This document shows, piece by piece, positions 49,699 through 57,958 of a stretch of 64,000 nucleotides of DNA (the stretch's first letter is position 1; each line of letters opens with the position of its first letter). The stretch covers positions 1-64,000 of the forward strand of contig JAJPXQ010000030.1 of NCBI GenBank assembly GCA_021205385.1. The letters run 5' to 3'. A program made the translations under genes and the position numbers. The notes beneath the pieces were generated by a model that worked only from the letters and a program-made list of their open reading frames with translations, had not been told where the DNA came from and ran no database searches. This stretch comes from Lachnospiraceae bacterium (GTDB lineage Bacteria; Bacillota; Clostridia; Lachnospirales; Lachnospiraceae).

Positions 49699-50453
49699 TA
49701 CGAATAATCATGCATGGCTGCAACGGTTATATGGGGCAGGTGATCACCGGTCTGGCACGGGACGAGGAAGGTCTCGAGATCGTTGCGGGTATTGACGTTG
49801 TCGATAACCGGGATAATGGCTATCCGGTCTATACGTGCCTTACAGACTGCCGGGAAGAGGCGGAGGTTCTGATCGACTTTTCCAACGCAAAGGCGGCAGA
49901 TGCACTGCTGGAGTATTGCGAGGGCAGAAGGCTTCCGGTCGTACTCTGCACGACAGGCCTTTCGCCGGAGCAGCTTGAGAAGGTAAAGCAGACAAGTGAA
50001 AAGATCGCGGTGCTGCGCTCCGCGAATATGTCTCTTGGCGTCAATATTCTCCTGAAGCTTGTGAAGGAGGCAGCCGGAGCGCTCGCGCAGGCAGGCTTTG
50101 ACATGGAGATTGTCGAGAAGCACCACAACCGCAAGCTGGACGCGCCGAGCGGTACGGCTCTCGCGCTGGCGGACGCCGCGGCGGAGGGGGCCTCGAACGG
50201 AGAATACAGCTATACTTACGACCGCAGCGCGCTGCACCGGAAGCGCGATCCGAAGGAGATCGGCATTTCTTCTGTGCGCGGCGGCACGATTGTCGGAGAT
50301 CATGACGTGATCTTCGCGGGCACGGACGAGGTCATCACGCTCAGCCACAGCGCCTACTCCCGCGCCGTTTTCGGAAAGGGCGCTCTTTCGGCCGCGCGTT
50401 TCCTGGCCGGAAAGCCGGCGGGACTTTACGGGATGGAAGACGTGATTGCATAA
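49695..50453 (+). CDS. dapB: 4-hydroxy-tetrahydrodipicolinate reductase
   Basis: NAD(P)H-dependent second step of the DAP pathway. The 252-residue protein has the Rossmann motif MHGCNGYMGQVI, the catalytic EKHHNRKLDAPSGTA block and SVRGGTIVGDHDV. The start overlaps the dapA stop (ATGA). Its product is the substrate of DapL, encoded at 34.8 kb. Confidence 0.96.
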   Translation: MIRIIMHGCNGYMGQVITGLARDEEGLEIVAGIDVVDNRDNGYPVYTCLTDCREEAEVLIDFSNAKAADALLEYCEGRRLPVVLCTTGLSPEQLEKVKQTSEKIAVLRSANMSLGVNILLKLVKEAAGALAQAGFDMEIVEKHHNRKLDAPSGTALALADAAAEGASNGEYSYTYDRSALHRKRDPKEIGISSVRGGTIVGDHDVIFAGTDEVITLSHSAYSRAVFGKGALSAARFLAGKPAGLYGMEDVIA

Positions 50454-50542
50454 TAAAAACGAATAATTTTTAATAAACTGTCCATACTTAGTACCAGCAG
50501 GTCAACGACTGTGTAAATCTTTACATGAAAAGGAGAGACATT

Positions 50543-50929
50543 ATGAAACAGTGGAAGAAGTATCTGGCCGTGGTACTGGTGGTGATGACGGTGTTTGCGC
50601 TGACCGCCTGCGGCAGAAATGCGACGACGGACGGCACGGACGATAACAATACGACGGCCACGGACGACGCGGCGGCCGACGACGGTGGAAATTCTGCCGA
50701 TGACATTCTCTTTGACACGGATGGAGACGGCGTCTACGACCACACGGATGTGGACGGCGACGGGCTTCTGGAAGAGATCGGAAGAGACGCCGATGACGTC
50801 GTGGATGATCTGGTCAATGACGTCACCGGGGCCGGCGATTCGCTTGTGGACGGCGCAGACGATGCCATGGACGGCACAGTGGACGGATCGTCAGACGCAG
50901 TGGACGGAGACGGCACGCTGGCAGAGTAG
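50543..50929 (+). CDS. Small acidic lipoprotein with a calcium-loop-like motif
   Basis: The N-terminus MKQWKKYLAVVLVVMTVFAL followed by TACG is a lipoprotein signal with the lipobox cysteine. The mature part of about 100 residues is extremely acidic (D, T, G rich), and DTDGDGVYDHTDVDGDG resembles thrombospondin type 3/dockerin calcium loops. It is anchored outside the membrane, with unknown function. AAGGAGAG precedes the ATG at 50543. Confidence 0.75.
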   Translation: MKQWKKYLAVVLVVMTVFALTACGRNATTDGTDDNNTTATDDAAADDGGNSADDILFDTDGDGVYDHTDVDGDGLLEEIGRDADDVVDDLVNDVTGAGDSLVDGADDAMDGTVDGSSDAVDGDGTLAE

Positions 50930-50939
50930 GAGACAGGAC

Positions 50940-50983
50940 GGGGACAGCCACGCAGGCTCGTGAACGAGCGGTCGGCTGTCCCC
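50940..50983 (+). terminator. Long hairpin after the lipoprotein gene
   Basis: GGGGACAGCC pairs with GGCTGTCCCC, with an inner GCTCG/CGAGC hairpin. It lacks a T-run, so termination is uncertain. Confidence 0.45.
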
Positions 50984-51043
50984 TGTCAGTATAAAGAACT
51001 TTCTGTGGAGTGATCGCGGAAAGCTGCGAAAGGATACATAAAC

Positions 51044-51820
51044 ATGGAATTTCGGCCATGCATTGATATTCACAATGGAAAAGTAAAGCAGATTGTGGGC
51101 GGCAGTCTGCGGGATCAGCAGGATGAGGCGCGGGAAAACTTCGTCTCAGAGCAGGATGCAGCTTTCTATGCGCGTTTTTACCGGGAAAGCGGCGCGCGCG
51201 GCGGACATGTGATTCTGCTGAATCATGAGGGAAGCGAGTATTACGGGTCCACGAAGAAGCAGGCGCTGCTTGCCCTCAGAACCTGGCCGGGCGGGTTGCA
51301 GGTCGGCGGCGGGATCCGCACGGACAATGCGGCAGGTTACCTGGAGGCCGGAGCCAGTCATGTGATCGTGACCTCTTATGTATTCCGGGATGGACGCGTT
51401 GACTGGGAGCGTCTGTGCGAGCTCACCGGGGAAGTCGGCCGGGAAAGGCTTGTGCTGGACTTAAGCTGCCGCAGGAAGGGCGACGCATATTACATCGTGA
51501 CGGACCGCTGGCAGCACTTCACGGATGTTATGCTGTCCCCGGCCGTATTTGATGACCTGGCCGCATACTGCGCGGAGTTTCTGATCCACGCGACAGACGT
51601 GGAGGGGCTCTCCCGCGGCATTGAGCGGCCGCTGGTGCGCCTGCTCGGGGACTGGGACGGAATTCCGGTTACCTATGCGGGCGGCGTCGGGAGTTTTGAA
51701 GATTTAAGAGAACTCAAAGAGCTGGGACAGGGCCGCCTGAATGTGACGGTCGGCAGCGCGCTGGACCTCTTCGGCGGGCCGCTGAATTATAAAGAGATTA
51801 TGAAATTCATTGCACAGTAG
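51044..51820 (+). CDS. ProFAR isomerase (HisA), eukaryotic-type
   Basis: A 258-residue TIM-barrel protein (MEFRPCIDIHNGKVKQIVGG, LQVGGGIRTDNAAGYLEAGA, ATDVEGLSRGIE, VTYAGGVGSFEDL) matching the HIS6-like group of phosphoribosylformimino-AICAR ribotide isomerases in plants, fungi and some bacteria. It performs the fourth step of histidine synthesis if active. No other his gene lies in the window. No clear Shine-Dalgarno is seen, only GCGAAAGGA. Confidence 0.8.
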   Translation: MEFRPCIDIHNGKVKQIVGGSLRDQQDEARENFVSEQDAAFYARFYRESGARGGHVILLNHEGSEYYGSTKKQALLALRTWPGGLQVGGGIRTDNAAGYLEAGASHVIVTSYVFRDGRVDWERLCELTGEVGRERLVLDLSCRRKGDAYYIVTDRWQHFTDVMLSPAVFDDLAAYCAEFLIHATDVEGLSRGIERPLVRLLGDWDGIPVTYAGGVGSFEDLRELKELGQGRLNVTVGSALDLFGGPLNYKEIMKFIAQ

Positions 51821-51868
51821 CCTTTTAAATGGTATACTTTCCATATCAAAATGAAAAGGGGTGACGTT

Positions 51869-52393
51869 ATGCGTTATATTATCAGCGGCAAGAACCTGGA
51901 TGTCACAGAAAGCCTTCGCGGGACGGTGATGGAGAAGCTGGGCAAGCTGGAGCGTTATTTTACTCCTGACACAGAGATTCATGTAACTCTGAGTGTGGAA
52001 AAGGAACGTCAGAAGATCGAGGTGACGATTCCGGTCAAGGGAAATATTATCCGTTCGGAGCAGTCCAGTACGGATATGTATGTCTCGATCGATCTGGTCG
52101 AGGAAGTGATCGAGCGTCAGCTGCGCAAGTACAAGAACAAGCTTGTGGCGCGGCAGCAGGACGGAGGAAATTTCCAGAAGGAATTTCTGGAAAAGGAAGT
52201 GGAGGATCAGGAGATTCAGATCCTTCGCTCGAAGAAATTTGATATCAAGCCGATGTATCCGGAGGACGCCTGCATCCAGATGGAGCTGCTCGGACATAGC
52301 TTCTTCGCGTTTGTGAACGCGGAGACAGATGAGATCAATGTGGTTTATAAGAGAAAGGGCGGCACCTACGGCATCATGGAGCCGGACGTGTAA
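51869..52393 (+). CDS. hpf: Long-form ribosome hibernation-promoting factor
   Basis: Dimerises 70S ribosomes in stationary phase. The 174-residue protein has an N-terminal S30AE domain (MRYIISGKNLDVTESLRGTV; DMYVSIDLVEEVIERQLRKY) and the C-terminal dimerisation tail (GHSFFAFVNAETDEINVVYK; GGTYGIMEP). AAGGGGTGAC precedes the ATG at 51869. It lies 11 bp upstream of secA, the common hpf-secA order of Firmicutes. Confidence 0.94.
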   Translation: MRYIISGKNLDVTESLRGTVMEKLGKLERYFTPDTEIHVTLSVEKERQKIEVTIPVKGNIIRSEQSSTDMYVSIDLVEEVIERQLRKYKNKLVARQQDGGNFQKEFLEKEVEDQEIQILRSKKFDIKPMYPEDACIQMELLGHSFFAFVNAETDEINVVYKRKGGTYGIMEPDV

Positions 52394-52404
52394 GGACATA
52401 GGAA

Positions 52405-54975
52405 ATGAGTGTTTTCAGTAAATTATTTGGAACTCACAGTGAGCGGGAGCTGAAGCTGATAAATCCGACGATTGACCGGATCGAGCAGCTGCGCCCGCAG
52501 ATGCAGGAGCGAAGCGACGAGGAGCTGCGGGATCTGACGCGCCAGTATCGCCAGCGTCTGGCGGATGGCGAGACGCTGGACGACCTGCTGCCGGAGGCCT
52601 TCGCGACGGTACGCGAGGCGGCGAAGCGCGTGCTTGGGATGGAGCACTATCGCGTGCAGCTGATCGGCGGTCTGATTCTTCACCAGGGGCGTATCGCCGA
52701 GATGAAGACCGGTGAAGGAAAGACGCTGGTATCGACGCTTCCCGCCTACCTGAACGCCCTGGAGGGTAAGGGCGTCCACATCGTAACGGTCAACGACTAC
52801 CTGGCAAACCGTGACGCGAACTGGATGGGAAAGGTGCACGAGTTCCTCGGGCTGACTGTGGGCGTCGTGCTGAACTCCTCGACGAAGGAGGAGCGCCGCG
52901 CGGCTTACAACTGCGATATTACTTATATTACGAATAATGAGCTCGGCTTTGATTATCTGCGCGATAATATGGTGATCTACAAGGAGCAGCTCGTACAGCG
53001 CGAGCTGCACTATGCGATCATCGACGAGATCGACTCGATTCTGATCGACGAGGCGCGCACGCCGCTCATCATTTCCGGCCAGAGCGGCAAGTCGACGAAG
53101 CTCTATGAGCTCTGCGATTATGTAGCGCACACGCTGAAGCGCGGCGAGGCCAGCAAGGAATTCTCGAAGATGGACGCCATCATGGGCGAGGAGATCGAGG
53201 AGACCGGCGACTTCATTGTCAATGAGAAGGATAAGATCGTTCACCTGACCGCGGACGGCATCAAAAAGGTCGAGCAGTTCTTCAAGATCGAGAATCTCGC
53301 CGACGCGGAGAATCTCGAGATCCAGCACAACATGGATCTGGCGCTGCGCGCGAATAATCTGATGTTCCGCGACCAGGACTACGTGGTGAAGGACGACCAG
53401 ATCTTCATTGTCGACGAGTTCACCGGACGTATCATGCCGGGCCGCCGCTATTCGGACGGCCTGCACCAGGCGATCGAGGCGAAGGAGCATGTGAAGGTAA
53501 AGCGCGAGAGCAAGACGCTCGCCACGATCACCTTCCAGAATTTCTTCAATAAATATAAGAAGAAGTGCGGCATGACCGGTACGGCGCTGACCGAGGAGCA
53601 GGAGTTCCGCGCGATCTACGGTATGGACGTTGTGGAGATCCCCACGAACAAACCGGTGATTCGCCAGGATCTGCAGGACGCGGTCTACAAGACGAAGAAA
53701 GAGAAACTCTTTGCGGTCTGCAATGAGATCGAGGCAGCGCACGCCAAGGGACAGCCGATCCTCGTCGGTACGATCACAATCGAGGCGTCGGAGGAGCTGA
53801 GCAAACTGCTCACAAAGCGCGGCATCCAGCATGAGGTGCTGAACGCGAAGTTCCACGAGCGCGAGGCGGAGATCGTCGCGCTGGCAGGACGGCACGGCGC
53901 GGTGACGATCGCGACGAACATGGCCGGCCGTGGTACCGATATCCAGCTCGACGAGGAGGCAAGAGCCGCCGGAGGTCTGAAGATCATCGGTACCGAGCGT
54001 CACGAGGCGCGGCGTATCGACAATCAGCTGCGTGGACGTTCCGGCAGACAGGGAGACCCGGGCGAGTCCCGTTTTTATATTTCGCTCGAGGACGACCTGA
54101 TGCGACTGTTCGGTTCCGAGCGCCTGATGAGCATGTTCAACGCGCTGGGTGTGCCGGAGAACGAGCAGATCGAGCACAAGATGCTGTCCGGCGCGATTGA
54201 GAAGGCACAGACGAAGATTGAGAACAACAACTTCGGAATCCGCAAGAACCTGCTCGAGTACGACCAGGTCATGAACGAGCAGAGAGAGATCATCTACGGC
54301 GAGCGCCGCCGGGTGCTCGACGGCGAGAGCATGCGGGATTCCATCTACAAGATGATTTCCGATGTGGTGGAGCGTGCGGTGGACGCTCTTATCGGCGAGG
54401 ATCAGGAGCCCGAGGAGTGGGATCTGTCCGGACTGAACGAGACGCTGCTTCCGATCATTCCCTTTGAGCCGATTACGGCGGAGCGCCTGGGCTGTGGGAA
54501 TAAGGCGGAGTTGAAGCATGCCCTGAAGCAGGAAGGAACCAGGCTCTACGAGGCAAAAGAAGCTGAATTCCCGAATCCGGAGATGATCCGTGAACTGGAG
54601 CGCGTGTTCCTGCTGAAGGTGATCGACCGCAAGTGGATGAATCACATCGACGATATGGAGCAGCTGCGCCAGGGCATCGGCCTGCAGGCCTACGGACAGC
54701 GCGACCCGCTCGTGGAGTACAAGATGAGCGGCTATGAGATGTTCGACGAGATGACTTCCGGCATCCAGGAGGATACGGTCCGATTGCTCATGCATGTGAA
54801 GATCGAAGAGAAGGCAGAGCGTGAGGAGGTCGCGCAGGTGACCGGTACCAATAAGGACGAGTCGCTGGCAAAGAAACCTGTGCAGCGGGCGACGGAAAAA
54901 GTCTATCCGAACGACCCCTGCCCCTGCGGCAGCGGAAAGAAATACAAGCAGTGCTGCGGAAGAAAGAGGGCATAG
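52405..54975 (+). CDS. secA: Preprotein translocase ATPase SecA
   Basis: The motor of Sec-dependent protein export. The 856-residue protein has the Walker [10 protein letters not shown] near residue 100, [29 protein letters not shown], the helical scaffold ([20 protein letters not shown]) and a C-terminal zinc-binding SEC-C tail [15 protein letters not shown]. The full length is normal. It exports the pilins and lipoproteins encoded in this window. Confidence 0.97.
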   Translation: MSVFSKLFGTHSERELKLINPTIDRIEQLRPQMQERSDEELRDLTRQYRQRLADGETLDDLLPEAFATVREAAKRVLGMEHYRVQLIGGLILHQGRIAEMKTGEGKTLVSTLPAYLNALEGKGVHIVTVNDYLANRDANWMGKVHEFLGLTVGVVLNSSTKEERRAAYNCDITYITNNELGFDYLRDNMVIYKEQLVQRELHYAIIDEIDSILIDEARTPLIISGQSGKSTKLYELCDYVAHTLKRGEASKEFSKMDAIMGEEIEETGDFIVNEKDKIVHLTADGIKKVEQFFKIENLADAENLEIQHNMDLALRANNLMFRDQDYVVKDDQIFIVDEFTGRIMPGRRYSDGLHQAIEAKEHVKVKRESKTLATITFQNFFNKYKKKCGMTGTALTEEQEFRAIYGMDVVEIPTNKPVIRQDLQDAVYKTKKEKLFAVCNEIEAAHAKGQPILVGTITIEASEELSKLLTKRGIQHEVLNAKFHEREAEIVALAGRHGAVTIATNMAGRGTDIQLDEEARAAGGLKIIGTERHEARRIDNQLRGRSGRQGDPGESRFYISLEDDLMRLFGSERLMSMFNALGVPENEQIEHKMLSGAIEKAQTKIENNNFGIRKNLLEYDQVMNEQREIIYGERRRVLDGESMRDSIYKMISDVVERAVDALIGEDQEPEEWDLSGLNETLLPIIPFEPITAERLGCGNKAELKHALKQEGTRLYEAKEAEFPNPEMIRELERVFLLKVIDRKWMNHIDDMEQLRQGIGLQAYGQRDPLVEYKMSGYEMFDEMTSGIQEDTVRLLMHVKIEEKAEREEVAQVTGTNKDESLAKKPVQRATEKVYPNDPCPCGSGKKYKQCCGRKRA

Positions 54976-55023
54976 CTATAGATAAGGAGCCGCTTGTGCG
55001 GCAGATGTAAAATCATAAGATTA

Positions 55024-55070
55024 TTGGTCAGTTCGAGACCTTCCTGACCAGAAAAACAAAACTAAAGGAG
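55024..55070 (+). ncRNA. preQ1-I-type riboswitch upstream of queT
   Basis: TGGTCA (55025-55030) pairs with TGACCA (55045-55050) around GTTCGAGACCTTCC, followed by an A-rich tail ending ACTAAAGGAG. This fits a class I preQ1 aptamer with a pseudoknot between the tail and loop. The tail contains the queT Shine-Dalgarno, suggesting translational control. The motif is recognised by eye only. Confidence 0.65.
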
Positions 55071-55080
55071 ACAACTGAAT

Positions 55081-55563
55081 ATGAAGGAAAAAAAGACACT
55101 GTTTCTGACCCAGGCTGCACTGATCGCGGCCGTTTACGTGGTGCTCTGCGTGGTATTCGCGCCGATCAGCTACGGAGAGATCCAGGCGCGAATTGCCGAG
55201 GCGCTGACGGTTCTGCCGTATTTTACACCGGCGGCGATACCGGGGCTGTTTATCGGCTGCCTGCTGTCGAACGTTATCGGCGGAAGTATTCTGCCGGATG
55301 TGATTTTCGGCAGCATCGCGACGCTCATCGGGGCGATCGGGACCTGGAAGCTGCGCGGACACCGTTTCCTGGCCTTGCTGCCGCCGATCATCGCGAATAC
55401 GCTGATCGTGCCGTTCGTCCTGCGTTACGGCTACGGGACGAATCTTCCGATCCCCTTTATGATGCTGACGGTCGGCATCGGAGAGATCCTGGCGATCGGG
55501 GTGCTGGGAAGCATTCTTCTGAGCGTGCTGCTCCGCTATAAGGGTGCGATCTTCCGCGAATGA
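55081..55563 (+). CDS. queT: QueT-family queuosine precursor transporter, ECF S component
   Basis: The 160-residue membrane protein (LTQAALIAAVYVVLCVVFAP; YGEIQARIAEALTVLPYFTP; GLFIGCLLSNVIGGSILPDV) has five to six hydrophobic helices and matches QueT. It takes up a queuosine precursor with a shared ECF module. The ATG follows AAGGAG, which overlaps the preQ1 aptamer tail. It converges on spoVAE with a 1-bp gap. Confidence 0.9.
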   Translation: MKEKKTLFLTQAALIAAVYVVLCVVFAPISYGEIQARIAEALTVLPYFTPAAIPGLFIGCLLSNVIGGSILPDVIFGSIATLIGAIGTWKLRGHRFLALLPPIIANTLIVPFVLRYGYGTNLPIPFMMLTVGIGEILAIGVLGSILLSVLLRYKGAIFRE

Positions 55564-55564
55564 T

Positions 55565-55921
55565 CTATTTCTTCATTTGGGAATCGAAGATCAGACTCGC
55601 GAGGTAGCCGAACACAAGCGCCGCGCAGGTGCCGGCGGAACCGGCGGTGAAGCCGCCCTTGAAGACGCCGATCAGGCCTTCTTCATCCACGGCGGTCTTT
55701 ACGCCCTCCCAGAGTACATTTCCGAAGCCGGTGAGCGGGACACTGCCGCCGGCTCCCGCATAATCCAGAAAGGGTTTGTAGATGCCGACCGCGCCGAGGA
55801 CCGCTCCTGTGCAGACCAGCAGGACCATGATGCGCCCGGGCATGAGCTTTGTCTTTTCCATAAGGATCTGGACGAGCGTGCAGATCAGCCCGCCGATCCA
55901 GAAAGCATTGATATAGTCCAT
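55565..55921 (-). CDS. spoVAE: Stage V sporulation protein AE
   Basis: A 118-residue membrane protein (MDYINAFWIGGLICTLVQIL; PGRIMVLLVCTGAVLGAVGI; GFTAGSAGTCAALVFGYLAS) of the SpoVA dipicolinate channel set. The ATG at 55921 follows GAGGAG; longer in-frame starts run toward the tRNA promoter and are rejected. Other spoVA genes are absent here. Confidence 0.85.
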   Translation of the reverse strand: MDYINAFWIGGLICTLVQILMEKTKLMPGRIMVLLVCTGAVLGAVGIYKPFLDYAGAGGSVPLTGFGNVLWEGVKTAVDEEGLIGVFKGGFTAGSAGTCAALVFGYLASLIFDSQMKK

Positions 55922-56007
55922 AGAATTATCACTCCTCGTCTGCAGTATTTCCCGCAGGACCGGAAAATATGCAGCCGGCGCGCGGACATAAGGGGAAGAT
56001 TTTTTCA

Positions 56008-56036
56008 TTGACACGTTTCGCAAATTGTGCTATATT
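56008..56036 (+). promoter_or_regulatory. Promoter of tRNA-Trp
   Basis: TTGACA at 56008-56013, 17 bp, TATATT at 56031-56036. Confidence 0.75.
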
Positions 56037-56057
56037 ATGCAGGTGTCAATGACGCGT

Positions 56058-56130
56058 AGGGATATAGTTCAGTCGGTAGAACGTTGGTCTCCAAAACCAA
56101 ATGTCGAGGGTTCGAGTCCTTCTGTCCCTG
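56058..56130 (+). tRNA. tRNA-Trp (anticodon CCA)
   Basis: A 73-nt cloverleaf: acceptor AGGGATA/TGTCCCT, D arm with AGTTCAGTCGGTAGA, anticodon stem TTGGT/ACCAA with loop CTCCAAA, and T loop GGTTCGAGTCC. The CCA tail is not encoded. Confidence 0.95.
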
Positions 56131-56135
56131 CTTCA

Positions 56136-56165
56136 GGCTCCGGAAATATTCCGGAGCCATTTTTA
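56136..56165 (+). terminator. Terminator of tRNA-Trp
   Basis: GGCTCCGGAA pairs with TTCCGGAGCC, followed by ATTTTTAT. Confidence 0.85.
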
Positions 56166-56250
56166 TGTCAGAAAATGCGTAAACGACAGTTTTACATTTG
56201 ATTAAAAAAGTGCTATAGTAGATCGGAGACTGAGAAAGGAAGTGAAGGCC

Positions 56251-56775
56251 ATGAGGGAGGTCAGGGCCGGACAGTTTTACAGGCATTTCAAGGGCGGTAC
56301 ATACCAGACGCTGGCTGTGGCAGAGCATACGGAGACCGGAGAGCGGCTGGTGATTTATCAGGCGCTGTACGGTGACTATCGCGTGTATGCAAGGCCTTAC
56401 GACATGTTTGTGGGCGAGGTGGATCGCGGGAAATATCCGCAGGCCGGACAGATCTATCGCTTTGAAGAGATCGAGCCGCAGAGCAGCGCGTCGGAGCGGA
56501 AGGAGGGGCAGGCCCCCACGGCGTGTGAGGAAAAGCAGACAGAGCGGCAGGACGGGGTCAATCCGATTCTGCTGGAATTCCTCGATGCGGATACGCTGGA
56601 GGAGAAGACCCATATTCTGATCCGTTATCGGAATCAGATGGATGAGAGTCTGCTGAACAGTATCGCGATCGCTTTGGACGTCGTGGTGGAGAAGAAGGGC
56701 ATTCAGGAAAAATACGACGAAATCCTGAACTGTCTGTCGATGATGAAGCGCTTCGAGACGACGCGGCTTCGCTGA
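56251..56775 (+). CDS. DUF1653 domain protein
   Basis: A 174-residue soluble protein. Residues 1-65 form a DUF1653 domain (AGQFYRHFKGGTYQTLAVAE; ALYGDYRVYARPYDMFVGEV). A charged linker and a helical C-terminal part follow (NPILLEFLDADTLEEKTHIL). The function is unknown. The ATG at 56251 is supported by GGAAGTGAAGG; a GTG at 56242 is the alternative. It is 27 bp upstream of the Mrp-type gene. Confidence 0.85.
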   Translation: MREVRAGQFYRHFKGGTYQTLAVAEHTETGERLVIYQALYGDYRVYARPYDMFVGEVDRGKYPQAGQIYRFEEIEPQSSASERKEGQAPTACEEKQTERQDGVNPILLEFLDADTLEEKTHILIRYRNQMDESLLNSIAIALDVVVEKKGIQEKYDEILNCLSMMKRFETTRLR

Positions 56776-56802
56776 AAAGGAAAAAGAAAGAGGAGAGACG
56801 AT

Positions 56803-57642
56803 ATGGCTGAGAAATCATGCAGCAGCAAGGGCTGTACCAAAGAGAGCTGCGAGGGCTGTCCGAGCGCCGCGAAGCCGCAGAGCATGCTCGCGGAGCCAAA
56901 TAAGGCATCTCATGTAAAGAAAGTGATCGCTGTCGTGAGCGGAAAGGGCGGCGTCGGAAAATCATTGATCACCGCTTCGCTTGCCAATCTTATGAAAAAG
57001 CAGGGTTATGCGGTGGGTATCCTCGACGCAGATATCACCGGTCCTTCGATTCCGAAGATGTACGGGATTCACGGCCCGGCGGAGGCAGTCGGGGAAGACA
57101 TTCTGCCCGTTGTGACAGAGAACGGCATCCCGGTCATGTCGATCAACCTTCTGCTGCCGGACGAGGAGTCGCCGGTCATCTGGCGCGGACCGATTCTCGC
57201 AAATATGGTCAAGCAGTTCTGGAGCAATGTGATCTGGGGCGATCTCGATTATCTCTTTGTCGATATGCCGCCGGGAACCGGCGACGTACCGCTGACGGTG
57301 TTCCAGTCCCTGCCGGTTGACGGCATCATCGTCGTGACCTCTCCGCAGGATCTGGTCAGCCTGATCGTGAAGAAAGCGCTGAACATGGCGAAGAGCATGC
57401 ATATTCCGGTGCTCGGCCTGGTGGAGAATTACAGCTATGTGGTCTGCCCGGACTGCGGGAAAGAAATGCATATTTTCGGGGAGAGCGGCATTGAAAAGCT
57501 GGCGGAAGAAGTTGGACTGCCGGTGCTCGGACAGGTGCCGATTGAGCCGAAATTCGCCGAGTGCGCAAACGGAGACTTTGCAGGGGCGGAGAATGCGTAC
57601 CTGACGGCGGCGGAGGATCTGCTGATTTCCGTGAGGGGCTGA
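56803..57642 (+). CDS. Mrp/NBP35-type iron-sulfur carrier ATPase
   Basis: A P-loop ATPase that carries Fe-S clusters to target proteins. The 279-residue protein has a cysteine-rich N-terminus (CSSKGCTKESCEGC), the deviant Walker A SGKGGVGKSLIT, LDADITGPSIPKMYG, DMPPGTGDVPLTV, and the CxxC pair in CPDCGKEMHIFG. AAAGAGGAG precedes the ATG. A strong terminator follows, then the left repeat of the invertible segment. Confidence 0.93.
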   Translation: MAEKSCSSKGCTKESCEGCPSAAKPQSMLAEPNKASHVKKVIAVVSGKGGVGKSLITASLANLMKKQGYAVGILDADITGPSIPKMYGIHGPAEAVGEDILPVVTENGIPVMSINLLLPDEESPVIWRGPILANMVKQFWSNVIWGDLDYLFVDMPPGTGDVPLTVFQSLPVDGIIVVTSPQDLVSLIVKKALNMAKSMHIPVLGLVENYSYVVCPDCGKEMHIFGESGIEKLAEEVGLPVLGQVPIEPKFAECANGDFAGAENAYLTAAEDLLISVRG

Positions 57643-57665
57643 TATAATTATATAGTGGATATTTT

Positions 57666-57697
57666 AGCCGGGGGCAGAGATGCTCCCGGCTTTTTTT
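57666..57697 (+). terminator. Terminator of the Mrp-type gene
   Basis: AGCCGGG pairs with CCCGGCT around a loop, followed by TTTTTTT. Confidence 0.85.
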
Positions 57698-57705
57698 GCA
57701 TTGCA

Positions 57706-57730
57706 GCTCTCTAAGTAAGCCACTAAGAGA
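57706..57730 (+). repeat. Left inverted repeat (IRL) of the invertible segment
   Basis: The 25-bp sequence matches the reverse complement of 59187-59211 at 24 positions, with the inner 20 bp perfect. It has partial dyad symmetry (CTCTCTAAG/CTAAGAGAG around 7 bp), as expected for a tyrosine recombinase crossover site. Confidence 0.85.
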
Positions 57731-57786
57731 GCCATTGAAATGGCGGAACGATCGTTTTCGGTCGCCGCAGCGACATCTTTTTTTCT

Positions 57787-57815
57787 ATTATAGTGCATTC
57801 GTTTGCATTATTCAA
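57787..57815 (-). promoter_or_regulatory. Outward promoter inside the invertible segment
   Basis: On the minus strand TTGAAT (57815-57810), a 17-bp spacer and TATAAT (57792-57787). It is oriented leftward, out through IRL toward the Mrp-type gene. After inversion it would read rightward into the pilus genes. No equally good promoter lies between IRR and the pilin start. Confidence 0.75.
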
Positions 57816-57895
57816 GGGATAATGCGGAGAAAAAACGGCGGAAACGGAAAAAACAGTTCAGAAAAAACGGCAAAATTCCGCAAATGTGAAAGCTC

Positions 57896-57915
57896 AGTGG
57901 TCAGAATCGTGGTCA
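57896..57915 (+). repeat. 20-bp direct repeat, copy 1 (possible recombinase arm site)
   Basis: AGTGGTCAGAATCGTGGTCA is repeated exactly at 59120-59139. Each copy holds two TGGTCA units 12 bp apart. They bracket the recombinase coding region and could be binding sites for its N-terminal arm domain. Confidence 0.6.
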
Positions 57916-57958
57916 GAAAATCCGGATGAATATTTTAGAAAGTGAGGTCATATAATTT

